From contig DHXR01000051.1 in assembly GCA_002413785.1 (NCBI GenBank), forward strand, positions 102,152 through 124,888: DNA of 22,737 nucleotides. Direction: 5' to 3'. The position numbers were made by a program, and so were the translations under genes. The notes under the pieces are model-generated. The model saw only the letters and a program-made list of their open reading frames with translations. It had not been told where the DNA came from and did no database searches. This DNA is from Mucilaginibacter sp. UBA5151. Lineage in GTDB: Bacteria; Bacteroidota; Bacteroidia; Sphingobacteriales; Sphingobacteriaceae. Numbering within the stretch: the stretch's first letter is position 1; each line of letters begins with the position of its first letter. Positions 6,598 through 15,391 of the stretch are shown here, piece by piece.

Positions 6598-7098
6598 TCA
6601 AAAATTGTCTTTAACTTTTCTGAACCTGATCTCTTTGGCAGAATCTTTCCGGGTAATTAACATGGGGATAGCTACCCCGGTAGCAAGGCTCATCAGGATA
6701 AACATTACCTTTAAACCATTATGAATGGTATCTGATAGTACCTGGCTATAAGCTGCCTGGTTAATATTGCCGGCCAGGCTGATAAGGCCAAGCATCATGC
6801 GATAGGCAAAAATTCCGGGCACCATTGGGATAACCGCCGGAATGGCAAAAATAGGAGGAGGGGCGTGTTTATTATGGGCAAATGAAATACTGATAAACCC
6901 TATTAATACAGCCCCGGCAAAAGAGGCTATAATTACATTAATTTCAAATTGCAGCAATAAATTTTTGATAATGCCGCCTAATGCCCCCATAATAAAAACA
7001 GACAGCAAAGTTCTGACAGGCACGTTAAAAAGAATAGCAAAACCAACAGCTGCTAATCCAAACCAAAAACCTTTTTCGAGTAATAATAACCAGTCCAT
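6598..7098 (-). CDS. ThrE_2 / YjjB-like half of a split threonine/serine-type exporter
   Basis: A 166-residue membrane protein with about five hydrophobic helices, matching the DUF3815 (ThrE_2) family. The signature is the loop-helix segment PPPIFAIPAVIPMVPGIFAYRMM (residues about 80-102), of which PGIFAYRMM is the most typical part. In actinobacteria this half is fused to the DUF1212 half to give ThrE, which exports threonine and serine. In E. coli the separate pair YjjP/YjjB has been linked to succinate export. Here the partner ends only 2 bases before this ATG, so the two are co-transcribed and probably form one complex in the inner membrane. The exported substrate cannot be decided from sequence. 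Confidence 0.85.
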   Translation of the reverse strand: MDWLLLLEKGFWFGLAAVGFAILFNVPVRTLLSVFIMGALGGIIKNLLLQFEINVIIASFAGAVLIGFISISFAHNKHAPPPIFAIPAVIPMVPGIFAYRMMLGLISLAGNINQAAYSQVLSDTIHNGLKVMFILMSLATGVAIPMLITRKDSAKEIRFRKVKDNF

Positions 7099-7100
7099 TT

Positions 7101-7874
7101 TTAAAAATGATAAGTTGCCATTGAAGTTAATAAACCCAGCGCGATAGAAAAAGAAATTATAAATCCGTTCATACCCCTGATAAGGCCGTTTTGAAGGTTC
7201 CCGTCAATCATGTCCGAAAATGCGTTAATTAAGGGTACGCCCGGTATTAAAAACAATACCGAAGTAGCGAAAGCAAACTCGTGGTCTGTTCCCGGGTTAA
7301 ATTTTACCAGGCTTCCGGCTATTAATGATGATGTTAAAGCGGCTAAGTAAACACATAAGTAGGGATTAAAGTTCAGCTTTGTAGCTTCCTGTTTAACAAA
7401 CAGCCCCGCCATTGTTCCCGCAAAAACTACCGTCATATCCAAAAGGGCTCCGCCAGCAAGCCGGCAAAAAGCAGCGCCTGCCAATCCTGTTAACAATAGG
7501 GTCACTATTCTGGGGTAATGCGGAAGGGCGCACAGCCTGTTCAGCTCTTCATTTATCTTTTTAACGGTCCATTTTTCTTCTAAAATTGACCAGCTCATAC
7601 GGCTGATGCCGGAAAGTGTTGTAAAGTTAATTCCATGCTGGGATGTACGTTTTAAACTATTAAAAATACATTCATTTTCCTCATTATACATGCTCAGCAT
7701 AATGGTTCTTTGTGAGATGAACATGTTGGCCGTATATGAAAATGAAGTTGAAACCCTGTCGATAGTGTTTCTGATCCTGCCGGTACTTGCCCCCGAAACC
7801 ATTAAAAGCATCGCTATTTCCAGTAAAGTTGCCCCTAATTCTTTTATGTCTTTGTTTTGTTGATTATCCGGCAT
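7101..7874 (-). CDS. ThrE N-domain / YjjP-like half of the exporter (DUF1212)
   Basis: A 257-residue protein of the DUF1212 (ThrE) family. The cytoplasmic N-terminal part carries the typical segments LMVSGASTGRIRNTIDRVS and ISRMSWSILEEKWTV. It is followed by about five membrane helices (from about residue 120) including FLIPGVPLINAFSDMIDGN, the family's loop motif. I chose ATG 7874 (MPDNQQNK). The frame stays open upstream to a TTG at 7895, but that TTG overlaps a perfect -7 promoter box. It pairs with the ThrE_2 gene 2 bases downstream to give a complete split exporter. Threonine, serine or dicarboxylate export are the known options for the family. Confidence 0.87.
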   Translation of the reverse strand: MPDNQQNKDIKELGATLLEIAMLLMVSGASTGRIRNTIDRVSTSFSYTANMFISQRTIMLSMYNEENECIFNSLKRTSQHGINFTTLSGISRMSWSILEEKWTVKKINEELNRLCALPHYPRIVTLLLTGLAGAAFCRLAGGALLDMTVVFAGTMAGLFVKQEATKLNFNPYLCVYLAALTSSLIAGSLVKFNPGTDHEFAFATSVLFLIPGVPLINAFSDMIDGNLQNGLIRGMNGFIISFSIALGLLTSMATYHF

Positions 7875-7892
7875 GAATTTATGCTTTGATGG

Positions 7893-7923
7893 CAAAGGTA
7901 CTTAGTGTTTGTTACTTAAGAAA
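7893..7923 (-). promoter_or_regulatory. Promoter of the ThrE-type operon
   Basis: On the minus strand TACCTTTG (7900-7893) is a perfect TAnnTTTG, preceded by TTTC after 19 bases (7923-7920), a 3/4 match to TTTG. Predicted initiation falls about 10 bases before the ATG at 7874, which supports that start over the upstream TTG. Confidence 0.45.
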
Positions 7924-7960
7924 GTGATTTGAAACAGGTTTGTTGCTGGTACAGAAATTA

Positions 7961-8176
7961 TTACCTGCAGCATGAATTACCGCCTTGCATAGGTGGGCAC
8001 TTAACGGTACCGTAACTGCAAAATACACAACAGTCGCCTTCAATCGGCTTTAAATGGGTCAAACAGCTATCACAAGTATAGAAATACAGGCAGGACCCAA
8101 CCGGCATTATTTCCTCTTTCTGAAACCCGCAAACCGGACAGGTAATAGTGGAGCTTAATAGAATTTCTTTAGCCAT
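7961..8176 (-). CDS. GDCCVxC zinc-ribbon small protein
   Basis: A 71-residue cytoplasmic protein with paired cysteine motifs: CPVCG (residues 13-17), CDSC (about 36-39), then GDCCVFCSYGTVKCPP (about 48-63), the signature of the GDCCVxC family. It ends in CCR. The start at ATG 8176 gives the typical MAKEILLSSTITCPVCG beginning; the frame continues to a TTG at 8206 that adds ten residues unlike the family. The many thiols suggest zinc or soft-metal binding. Family members are often seen near mercury or other metal-resistance genes; here the arsenic operon is about 4 kb away and not adjacent. Biochemical function is not established. Confidence 0.8.
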   Translation of the reverse strand: MAKEILLSSTITCPVCGFQKEEIMPVGSCLYFYTCDSCLTHLKPIEGDCCVFCSYGTVKCPPMQGGNSCCR

Positions 8177-8233
8177 GTGTTTTGAACAAATTAAGGTCTG
8201 CCACAAAGGAAACAGGTGTTAACTTAAACATCC

Positions 8234-8260
8234 AAGCGGCCCCGATTTACAGGGCCGCTT
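8234..8260. terminator. Hairpin downstream of the DUF2723 gene
   Basis: A perfect 9-bp stem AAGCGGCCC / GGGCCGCTT (8234-8242 and 8252-8260) with a 9-base loop. It sits 26 bases after the DUF2723 stop codon and before the GDCCVxC gene, so it most likely ends the DUF2723 transcript on the minus strand. The U-run there is weak (TTGGATGTTT); on the + strand it reads TTTGTTATT. Confidence 0.6.
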
Positions 8261-8286
8261 TGTTATTCTCAAAAAATCAATTCGTT

Positions 8287-11200
8287 TTACTGTTGTCTTT
8301 GCAAAACAGAGGCAAATTTAGCTTCGTAATCTTTAGCCTGTGATTGCAGCTTTTTGTTTAAAGCAATCTGATTATTTCCGGCGGCAATTTCGGCCATTCC
8401 ACTTATAAATGATACGCCGTACTGCACAGTTTGCGCGTTAAAATCTCCCGAATTGTTTTGCATCAGGTAATAATTATAATCAAGCTGATCGGTTACATAA
8501 TTATCAACGCTGGTTAAAAATTTATCGCCCAAAACAACATCGTGCAGTTCAAAAGCGGTTTTTGCGATAAATATCTTACGGTCGGCAACTTCTAAACCCG
8601 GACTCAAATCTGGCAATTCCTGATCGCATTTTTGCAGGGTTTTAAGTGCAAGGTCGGGATGTCCGTCCTTTATTAAGCCCTGGGCCAGGTCAAGGAAAGT
8701 AGATAACATAACCGGGTAAAACATGTTGGTTGATTCATGGTCAAGGTATTTGGCTGTTTTAAAATTGCCATACTTAAACTTAGTCATCATATTATTATAC
8801 ATCACCATACTGTTTATTTTGCCCAATTGATCCTTAGTTGTGGTGTCAGGTTTAAATGGTATCAGATGATAGGTGAAGCCTTCCTTATACAGGTATCGTT
8901 GCAGGCCAATCAGGTTTTCCTGGCCGATGGTGGTGGTAAAGCATATCGGCCTTACCCAGTTATTATGTGCCAGTATATCAAGCATGGCGAGGTTCTCTTT
9001 GGTCACATAATTTGATGTAAATTTCCACTCCATAGTGCTCGCCAGCCTGTCTTTCTGATCCGGCGTTATTACATGGTTCTTTAAAACATCATCAGAATTG
9101 ATGGTAAGCTTAAAGTTTTTTGTGGGCAAATAATTGCCGTAATCGTTTTGGGTTGCTTTGTTGTCGGAAGTGATGAAATCAAAAATGTCCTTAACTTCCA
9201 CCGGACCCGGTATTTTTTTGTCGTCAAAATAAATCACATCCCTGACACCTTCCTTATACTTATCATAAGGCATCGTAATTGGCAGCGGCGCCGACTGGTT
9301 CATTTTACCCTGCATCTGGCGGATATACCAATCGCCCGTAAATAAGCTCAGGTTCACAATGCGCACATCCGGCCTTATACCTTCCACTTCCTGGTCGTAC
9401 CACAGCGAATAAGTGTCATTATCGCCATAAGTAAACAAAATAGCATTTGCCGGGCACGATATCAGGTAATCATAAGCCATGTCATGCGGCGTCATTTTGG
9501 TAGAACGGTCATGGGCTTTCCACTCGGTGCTGGCAAGCAACACAGGGGCAGCAACCAGGCAAATAGCGGTTGAAATTAATGCCGCAGCTTTTGGACGTGT
9601 TATAAGCCGTATCAGTTCAGCTATTGCAATTACACCCAAACCTATCCATATTGCAAAAGCGTAAAACGAACCCACGTATGAGTAATCGCGTTCGCGCGGT
9701 TGTATGCTGGGCTGGTTAACGTACAGCACAATTGCTATACCTGTAAAAAAGAATAGCAGGAGCACTACCAGTGCATCCCGTTTTTTACGCTGAAAATGAT
9801 ACACACAGCCAAACAAACCTATGATTAAAGGCAACGCATATAAAGGCGTATAAGTAGTGCCAGGTTGAATTCCCTGGTTCGGTATCTTCGGCCCGCCAAC
9901 AATTGACTTTGGCAAATGCCGTGTACCGTCCAAAATACCACTGGTCCAGTTGCCGTCAACGGCGGCCATACTCTGCTGACCATCTGCATCATTGTAACGG
10001 CCAACAAAATTCCACATAAAATACCTTATATACATCTGGTAAATTTGCCAGCTGAACAGCCACTTTAAGTTATCCGCAAAGGTAGGCGCCTGCTGATCTC
10101 CCATTTGTAACCATTGGCGGTAAAACTGCGGGTCCTGACCTTCGCTGCTGTACATACGTGGCAAAAAGGTGGTATGGTCGTATTCGTATGTTGTTCTTTT
10201 ACCGGCATTTTCGTATTTAGTCAGGCCTTTGCGGTAAATTGTACTGCCTTCTGATTGAATAACATTGCCCGCATCGTCCCGCTTAGGCTGGGCGTCGAAA
10301 TACTGGCCGAACAACAAAGGATTTTCGCCATACTGAATACGATTTAAATAGCCGTAAAGCGTAAATGCATTATCAGGGTGCGAGTTATTCAGATCGGGGT
10401 TTGCCGAGGCCCTGATGGGTATATATGCAAAAGAACTGTAGCCAAAATAAACAAAGGTCACACATAAAAATGCAAGGTTAAGTAATGGTTTGTTGTATTT
10501 GATACTGAGCCATAAACCCGCTACCAATATGGCCACGATGATCAGAAAGAAGAAAAACGCCCCGCTCCAAAAGCCCAGTCCAAGCGTGTTTACGAAGAAA
10601 AGATCGAAATAGGCGGCGATTTCTACTGTATAGCCCCTGATGCCGTATTGTACAAATACCAGGATAAGCACCCCTATCAGGGCGGCGCCTATGGCGCTGC
10701 CCACATGAATATTTTTATGGCGGCGGAAATAATAAACAATGGCTATGGCCGGTATAGTTAACAGGTTTAACAGGTGGATGCCTATAGAAAGCCCTACCAC
10801 ATAAGCTATAAAAACAATCCAGCGGTCGGCGCCGGGTTCATCGGCATGGTTATCCCATTTTAATATCGCCCAAAAAACAACGGCGGTACAAAGGGACGAC
10901 AGTGCGAACACGATAGTTTCAACAGCCGAGAACCAAAAAGTATCGGTAAAGGTAAATGCCAGTGCGCCAACCAAACCCGCGCCCATAATAAGGATTGTGC
11001 GTGATTGGCCGATAGCTTCATCAGCCTTATTCAGCAGCATTTTTTTAGCAAAGGCGGTGATGGTCCAAAAAAGGAACATGATAGTGGCGCCGCTGGCCAG
11101 CGCCGAACCCATATTGGTATAGTAGGGCACCTTGGCATTGTTGCCGAAAGAGAGCAGCGAAAAAGCCTTGCCCAGCATGGCAAATAGCGGGTATCCCGGC

Positions 11201-11349
11201 TGATGGGCCACTTGTAACCGGTAGGCGCAGGAGATAAATTCGCCGCAGTCCCAAAAACTTACGGAGGGTTCTAATGTTAAAATATAGGTAATTGACGCAA
11301 TGGCGAAGCAAAGCCAGCCTAAAAGATTATTTGTTTTTTTGTATTGCAT
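8287..11349 (-). CDS. DUF2723 membrane glycosyltransferase (TMEM260/GT117-like)
   Basis: A 1020-residue polytopic inner-membrane protein. The N-terminal 600 residues hold about 12 or more helices of the GT-C type. The family signature follows the first helix: FWDCGEFISCAYRLQVAHQPGYPLF (about residues 32-56), with Asp34 and Glu37 as likely catalytic acids on the first external loop. The C-terminal 400 residues are soluble and helical repeat-like, and include NDTYSLWYDQEVEGIRPDVRIVN, a block conserved in Bacteroidota homologues. Human TMEM260 of the same family O-mannosylates extracellular domains, and bacterial members are classed with lipid-linked-sugar transferases. Transfer of a sugar to surface proteins or glycans is therefore inferred. 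The gene is monocistronic with a hairpin downstream. Length is normal. Confidence 0.88.
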   Translation of the reverse strand: MQYKKTNNLLGWLCFAIASITYILTLEPSVSFWDCGEFISCAYRLQVAHQPGYPLFAMLGKAFSLLSFGNNAKVPYYTNMGSALASGATIMFLFWTITAFAKKMLLNKADEAIGQSRTILIMGAGLVGALAFTFTDTFWFSAVETIVFALSSLCTAVVFWAILKWDNHADEPGADRWIVFIAYVVGLSIGIHLLNLLTIPAIAIVYYFRRHKNIHVGSAIGAALIGVLILVFVQYGIRGYTVEIAAYFDLFFVNTLGLGFWSGAFFFFLIIVAILVAGLWLSIKYNKPLLNLAFLCVTFVYFGYSSFAYIPIRASANPDLNNSHPDNAFTLYGYLNRIQYGENPLLFGQYFDAQPKRDDAGNVIQSEGSTIYRKGLTKYENAGKRTTYEYDHTTFLPRMYSSEGQDPQFYRQWLQMGDQQAPTFADNLKWLFSWQIYQMYIRYFMWNFVGRYNDADGQQSMAAVDGNWTSGILDGTRHLPKSIVGGPKIPNQGIQPGTTYTPLYALPLIIGLFGCVYHFQRKKRDALVVLLLFFFTGIAIVLYVNQPSIQPRERDYSYVGSFYAFAIWIGLGVIAIAELIRLITRPKAAALISTAICLVAAPVLLASTEWKAHDRSTKMTPHDMAYDYLISCPANAILFTYGDNDTYSLWYDQEVEGIRPDVRIVNLSLFTGDWYIRQMQGKMNQSAPLPITMPYDKYKEGVRDVIYFDDKKIPGPVEVKDIFDFITSDNKATQNDYGNYLPTKNFKLTINSDDVLKNHVITPDQKDRLASTMEWKFTSNYVTKENLAMLDILAHNNWVRPICFTTTIGQENLIGLQRYLYKEGFTYHLIPFKPDTTTKDQLGKINSMVMYNNMMTKFKYGNFKTAKYLDHESTNMFYPVMLSTFLDLAQGLIKDGHPDLALKTLQKCDQELPDLSPGLEVADRKIFIAKTAFELHDVVLGDKFLTSVDNYVTDQLDYNYYLMQNNSGDFNAQTVQYGVSFISGMAEIAAGNNQIALNKKLQSQAKDYEAKFASVLQRQQ

Positions 11350-11818
11350 GGATGAAAACTAATGGTTTATCGCAGGGTAAATATCAGGTTTTTTATAAGT
11401 AATTTTTTGATAACAGTAATGGGTTAACAACTTTTAACAAATTTAGTATTATAAACCATTTAAAAGGACGCAAATATGAGAAAATAGTACGAAAGTACGA
11501 AAGTCCTGAAGGGTGTTGTTCATAGTTCACGCGGTGATGATACGATAGCTTCGGGAGCAACGGCAGCTAAAAAGCCAGGGCCGGTGCGATTGCCTTCCGC
11601 CACGAGGCGGGTAGGGTCGCCCCTACGGTTATCCATGCCGTTGCGACAACTGATAAAAACGTGGACGATGGAATGGTGACATTTTAACAGACAACAACGG
11701 CTGAATACGTTCAGCGTTTAAAAATCACGCCTGCTAAAACAAACCGGAGCACTATGGGTTTTTATCAATTAATAAATGAAATTTTTATTTGATGATAAAT
11801 AATACTTATTTTGTTGCG
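11350..11818. other. Divergent intergenic region with repeat-like hairpins
   Basis: No gene is supported. It contains AGTACGAA twice in tandem (11486-11501) followed by AGTCCTGAA. The segment GGGTGTTGTTCA (11511-11522) recurs at 21558-21569. Two adjacent hairpins are CCGCC-ACGA-GGCGG (11597-11610) and GTAGGG-TCGC-CCCTAC (11611-11626). For the minus-strand DUF2723 gene a TAAATTTG box lies at 11445-11438, without a well-spaced TTTG. For the + strand gene I see no clear promoter. Confidence 0.5.
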
Positions 11819-13435
11819 ATGCGAAAAATTAACCTTTTACCTATAGGAAAACGTATATTAATTGCCGGGATTATCCTGTTTTCGGCAACTTTAGTTAAAG
11901 CGCAGGCTGTTTTACTGCCTTATTCCTATCAGCTCGATCAAAAATTTAATTCCAGTATTTATTCAACAGAAAATTCATTTCATACTTCGTTAAAGCCTTT
12001 TTTAGTTGACAGTGTCATCGGCCCCAGGTACAACCAGATACTGCAGGTGGGTGTCGATAGTAGCAGAAAAGGCTGGATTTTACGTAAAATATTTAATGAA
12101 CACTTGTTTGACGTAAAAACCAAAGAATTTACTTTTTACGGCGATTACCTTCCCGATTTGCAATTGGGGCACGACTTTGCCGGCAAAACCAACACCTACC
12201 TTAATACCCGCGCCTACCAGTTTGGCGGCACGGTGGGTACTAAATTTTTCTTTTATACCAGCGGTTATACAAATGCCGGAAAGTTCCCTAATTACCTCAA
12301 TAATTATATAAACAAAATTGATTTTGTTCCCGGACAGGCCTATAATTTTTATTCCGGCAGGGCCGCAAAAGACTGGACATACGTTACGGCCATAGTTTCG
12401 TACACGCCTATAAAGCAACTGAATATTACGCTGGGTGAGGACAAAACTTTTATCGGAGATGGTTACCGGTCGTTATTATTATCAGATTTTGCTGCGAATT
12501 ATCCATTACTGCGTTTAACAGCCAACCTTGGCAAGGTGCAATACATGATGATGGCTGCCTATATGGAAGATCAGCAGGCTAAACAGTTTGATTCGTTTGG
12601 CAATAACCGGCGTAAATGGGCTGCCTTTCATTACCTCGACTGGAATATTACCAACAGGTTATCATTAGGCTATTTTAATGCCCTGATAGCTTCCGAAGCT
12701 GATAATACCGGGAATTTTCACGGCTTCGATCCAAATTATATTAACCCGGTATATTTTTCGAATGCCTTAAACCCTGCGCCTTCACAGCCTGATAATATTT
12801 TTACAGGGTTTACAGGCAAGTATAAGATCTTTGATAAAACAGCCATTTACGCCCAGTTGCTTATCAACCGGTTTAATGCCGGCGATTTCTTTTCGGGCGG
12901 CTCAACTGATAATACCAACGGCGTTCAACTGGGCATCCGCGGCGCTGATCTTTTTAAAGTGACTAACTTTAATTATTTGTTTGAATATAACACGGTTAAG
13001 CCATATACCTACGCCAGCCAGCAGCCAATTACCAGTTATACCGAATTGAGTGAGCCCCTGGGCGACCCGCTCGGTGCAAACTTCAGGGAGTTTATCGGTA
13101 TCTTAAATTATACAGTTGGCAGGTTTGATTTTATGGGCCAGTTAAATTATGCCAAATATGGCCTCGATCCAATAGCCGCAGCAAATTTTGGCCAGGATAT
13201 GACCAAGGCATATAATCCCGCAACCGCCACAACTGCTACCGTAGGGCAGGGGCTATCCACAACCTTACGCTATGCCCAGGGAAGCATATCCTTCCTGATA
13301 AACCCGAAATATAATCTGCGTCTGGAGCTTGGCGGTCTGGTCCGCCAGGAAGTAAATACCAAAAGCGACATAAAAACAGCCCTCTTCACTTTTGGGCTGC
13401 GCAGCACCTTCAGGGATTTGTACAGCGATTTTTAA
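11819..13435 (+). CDS. Outer-membrane beta-barrel protein, RemB/Wzi-like
   Basis: A 538-residue exported protein. The signal peptide is MRKINLLPIGKRILIAGIIL and onward, with likely cleavage after the KAQA segment. I chose the ATG at 11819 because it puts the charged residues next to the hydrophobic core; the ATG at 11789 adds ten residues. The mature part alternates aromatic and polar residues in amphipathic strands, as in a large beta-barrel (for example RLSLGYFNALIASEA, FDFMGQLNYAKYGL, TALFTFGLRSTFRDLYSDF). The ITLGEDKTFIGDGYRSLLLSD segment resembles Wzi/RemB-type proteins, which in Flavobacterium are linked to gliding motility or surface polysaccharide. The last residue is Phe, typical for barrel assembly. 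RemB identity is moderate; outer-membrane barrel is confident. Confidence 0.7.
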   Translation: MRKINLLPIGKRILIAGIILFSATLVKAQAVLLPYSYQLDQKFNSSIYSTENSFHTSLKPFLVDSVIGPRYNQILQVGVDSSRKGWILRKIFNEHLFDVKTKEFTFYGDYLPDLQLGHDFAGKTNTYLNTRAYQFGGTVGTKFFFYTSGYTNAGKFPNYLNNYINKIDFVPGQAYNFYSGRAAKDWTYVTAIVSYTPIKQLNITLGEDKTFIGDGYRSLLLSDFAANYPLLRLTANLGKVQYMMMAAYMEDQQAKQFDSFGNNRRKWAAFHYLDWNITNRLSLGYFNALIASEADNTGNFHGFDPNYINPVYFSNALNPAPSQPDNIFTGFTGKYKIFDKTAIYAQLLINRFNAGDFFSGGSTDNTNGVQLGIRGADLFKVTNFNYLFEYNTVKPYTYASQQPITSYTELSEPLGDPLGANFREFIGILNYTVGRFDFMGQLNYAKYGLDPIAAANFGQDMTKAYNPATATTATVGQGLSTTLRYAQGSISFLINPKYNLRLELGGLVRQEVNTKSDIKTALFTFGLRSTFRDLYSDF

Positions 13436-13929
13436 GTGGGAAGGTCATTGGGTCATTGGGCCATTTTTTCAAGTCTCCGCTACCGGGGGAGATTTAGAGG
13501 GGGCTTGGGTCATTGACCGGGGCTTTTGTCAGGTAGCACGCAACCTTTCCATTTTTCAATATTCCCGGCCCAAATAAAAATTATTTTTTTTTTCGATTAA
13601 ACCCCTTGCCATTTATTGGGTCAAAATTAAAAAATTAATCAGGTTGATTTTGTTGCCAAATAATACCCCATCATATATAACACAACGGGATGCCGGTCGG
13701 CATCCCGTTTTTTCTAAGTGGATTTTGCAGATGGGGTTTGCGACTAAATAAAGATAGGTTTATTCTGTAAAAAGATAGATACAAACATATAAAGTGATTT
13801 AAGCACTAAATAAAATTAAACTAATGACGTTGTTGCATTGTCAAAACAAAGCCCGTATTAACAATTAAGCATTGGAATGCCGGTTTAATAGTATAGAAAA
13901 CACCTTACGAACCCTGTCAGAAAAAAATT
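13436..13929. other. 494-base gap: repeats and a strong terminator
   Basis: No protein gene is supported. At 13443-13458 the octamer GGTCATTG is repeated twice. At 13471-13509 there is an imperfect palindromic element of the kind widespread in Bacteroidota intergenic DNA (TCTCCGC-TACC-GGGGGAGA, then ATTTAGAGGGGG). A strong terminator lies at 13684-13713 (separate entry). The 216 bases between it and the response regulator gene are AT-rich, with no TAnnTTTG/TTTG pair that I can support. Confidence 0.5.
13684..13713 (+). terminator. Strong Rho-independent terminator
   Basis: Perfect arms AACGGGATGCCG (13684-13695) and CGGCATCCCGTT (13698-13709) around a 2-base centre, giving at least an 11-bp stem, followed by a run of T to 13713. 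It is 248 bases after the outer-membrane gene's stop, so either that mRNA has a long 3' tail or a small RNA ends here. Confidence 0.85.
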
Positions 13930-14292
13930 ATGATAAAAAGGATATTAGTGCTTGACGATAACCAGGATATATTAGACATTGTAAAAGAAGCCCTGTCATA
14001 CGAGAAATTTGAAGTGAATATTACTTCAGACGCCAGACAGATTATAGAAGCCATTGAAATATTTAGGCCCGATCTGGTGATTGTAGATCATAAATTGAAT
14101 GGGTATAACGGCGATGATATTTGCCGCGAAATAAAGGCAAGCGCCCGGACCAATGATATTCCTGTGATCATTTGCTCTGCGTACCTGAACGGGGACGATG
14201 ACCTGTGGGCCTGCGGCTGCGATGCCATAATTGCCAAACCTTTCGGCCTCGAAGAGTTAATTGATAAGGTGAATGGGCTGATTGCTGTTTAG
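13930..14292 (+). CDS. Single-domain response regulator (CheY-like)
   Basis: A stand-alone receiver domain of 120 residues. The acidic pair Asp9/Asp10 (VLDDN), phosphoacceptor Asp53 (VIVDHKLNGYNGDD), Ser83 (IICSAY) and Lys103 (IAKPFG) form the complete active site. There is no output domain, so it must act by protein contact or within a phosphorelay. No kinase gene is adjacent; the nearest is the LytS-type kinase 4 kb downstream, which has its own regulator. In Bacteroidota such orphan receivers are common and their partners cannot be guessed from position. The next gene (aguB) is 207 bases away across repeat sequence. Confidence 0.9.
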   Translation: MIKRILVLDDNQDILDIVKEALSYEKFEVNITSDARQIIEAIEIFRPDLVIVDHKLNGYNGDDICREIKASARTNDIPVIICSAYLNGDDDLWACGCDAIIAKPFGLEELIDKVNGLIAV

Positions 14293-14293
14293 G

Positions 14294-14464
14294 AAGTCTG
14301 AAAGTCCGGGAGTCCGAAAGTCAGGGAGATGGAGTGCGCTTTTTGTTTTCATACTGATCGTAAATCGGAGAAATTACCCATTACCTACGATTAGTATTTT
14401 TGTTTAGACCTTTCGGACTTTACCTTTTTCTTTCGGTCTTTCGGACTTTGCCGGCTTTCGGACT
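14294..14464. repeat. Degenerate 8-bp tandem repeats in opposed blocks
   Basis: At 14294-14325 four diverged octamers follow each other: AAGTCTGA, AAGTCCGG, GAGTCCGA, AAGTCAGG. At 14410-14464 the complementary motif CTTTCGGACT occurs three times (14410-14419, 14438-14447, 14455-14464), with TCTTTCGG doubled at 14429-14444. AGTCCGAAAG at 14311-14320 is its exact reverse complement, so the two blocks form an inverted arrangement flanking about 85 bases. Confidence 0.8.
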
Positions 14465-14474
14465 AAAAAAAACT

Positions 14475-14482
14475 TATTTTTG
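14475..14482 (+). promoter_or_regulatory. Candidate -7 box of aguB
   Basis: TATTTTTG is a perfect TAnnTTTG 17 bases before the aguB ATG. The -33 TTTG is not well placed (24 bases upstream at 14447-14450), and another TATTTTTG occurs at 14395-14402, so confidence is limited. Confidence 0.35.
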
Positions 14483-14499
14483 CCCAAATTTTTAGCGGG

Positions 14500-15369
14500 A
14501 TGAGCAAAGTAAAAGTAGGCCTGGTACAAATGACCTGTACTGCCGGTAAACAGGAGAATTTAGATAAAGCCATTATAAAAGTTAGGGAAGCCGCCGAAAA
14601 AGGGGCGGAAATAGTTTGTTTGCAGGAACTGTTTACCTCTCTTTATTTTTGCGATGCGGAGGATTATGAGAATTTTAAACTGGCCGAAGCCGTTCCGGGG
14701 CCTTCAACCGATGCGTTTTCTGCATTGGCTAAAGAACTAAATGTAGTGATCATCGCTTCTTTATTTGAAAAGCGGGCGCAGGGCCTTTACCATAATACCA
14801 CGGCTGTTTTGGATGCCGATGGCGCCTACCTGGGCAAATACCGTAAAATGCATATCCCGGATGATCCGGGTTTTTACGAGAAATTTTACTTTACCCCCGG
14901 CGACCTTGGGTACAAAGTTTTCAAAACTAAATTTGCGACCATAGGCGTGCTCATTTGCTGGGACCAATGGTACCCCGAAGCGGCCCGCATCACTGCATTA
15001 ATGGGCGCCGAAATATTATTTTATCCTACCGCAATCGGCTGGGCTACCACCCAGGATGAAGCAACCAATATTGAACAATACAATGCCTGGCAAACCATAC
15101 AGCGTTCACATGCCGTGGCCAACGGCGTGCACGTGGTAAGCGTGAACCGCGCCGGTGAAGAAGCAGGCTTAAAATTCTGGGGCGGTTCGTTTTTTTCAAA
15201 TCCCTTCGGAACGGTATTGTATCAGGCATCCCATACGGATGAAGAAGTGGTTGTGCAGGAACTGGATCTCGATAAAACAGACTACTATCGCAGTCACTGG
15301 CCGTTTTTGAGGGACAGGAGGATTGATTCGTATTCACCGATAACGAAAAGATTTTTAGACGAGGAGTAA
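14500..15369 (+). CDS. aguB: N-carbamoylputrescine amidase
   Basis: Hydrolyses N-carbamoylputrescine to putrescine, CO2 and ammonia. The 289 residues are a single nitrilase-superfamily domain with the Glu-Lys-Cys triad: Glu43 (CLQELF), Lys116 (YRKMHIPDD) and Cys153 (LICWDQWYPEA). The segment DPGFYEKFYFTPGD after the lysine and WGGSFFSNPFGTVL near the C-terminus are typical of the AguB group and separate it from generic amidases. The agmatine deiminase gene follows on the same strand, making a two-step agmatine-to-putrescine module. A 27-bp perfect inverted repeat fills the gap between them. Length and motifs are normal. Confidence 0.94.
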   Translation: MSKVKVGLVQMTCTAGKQENLDKAIIKVREAAEKGAEIVCLQELFTSLYFCDAEDYENFKLAEAVPGPSTDAFSALAKELNVVIIASLFEKRAQGLYHNTTAVLDADGAYLGKYRKMHIPDDPGFYEKFYFTPGDLGYKVFKTKFATIGVLICWDQWYPEAARITALMGAEILFYPTAIGWATTQDEATNIEQYNAWQTIQRSHAVANGVHVVSVNRAGEEAGLKFWGGSFFSNPFGTVLYQASHTDEEVVVQELDLDKTDYYRSHWPFLRDRRIDSYSPITKRFLDEE

Positions 15370-15391
15370 TTAGCAACCTCAAAACCTAATA

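Noticed and set aside
7875..7895. TTG start extending the ThrE N-domain protein
   Set aside because: The TTG overlaps the perfect -7 box TACCTTTG; an ATG at 7874 follows at the right distance.
12080..12418. Minus-strand frame within the outer-membrane protein gene
   Set aside because: It is a shadow of the barrel gene with no start context or recognisable motif.
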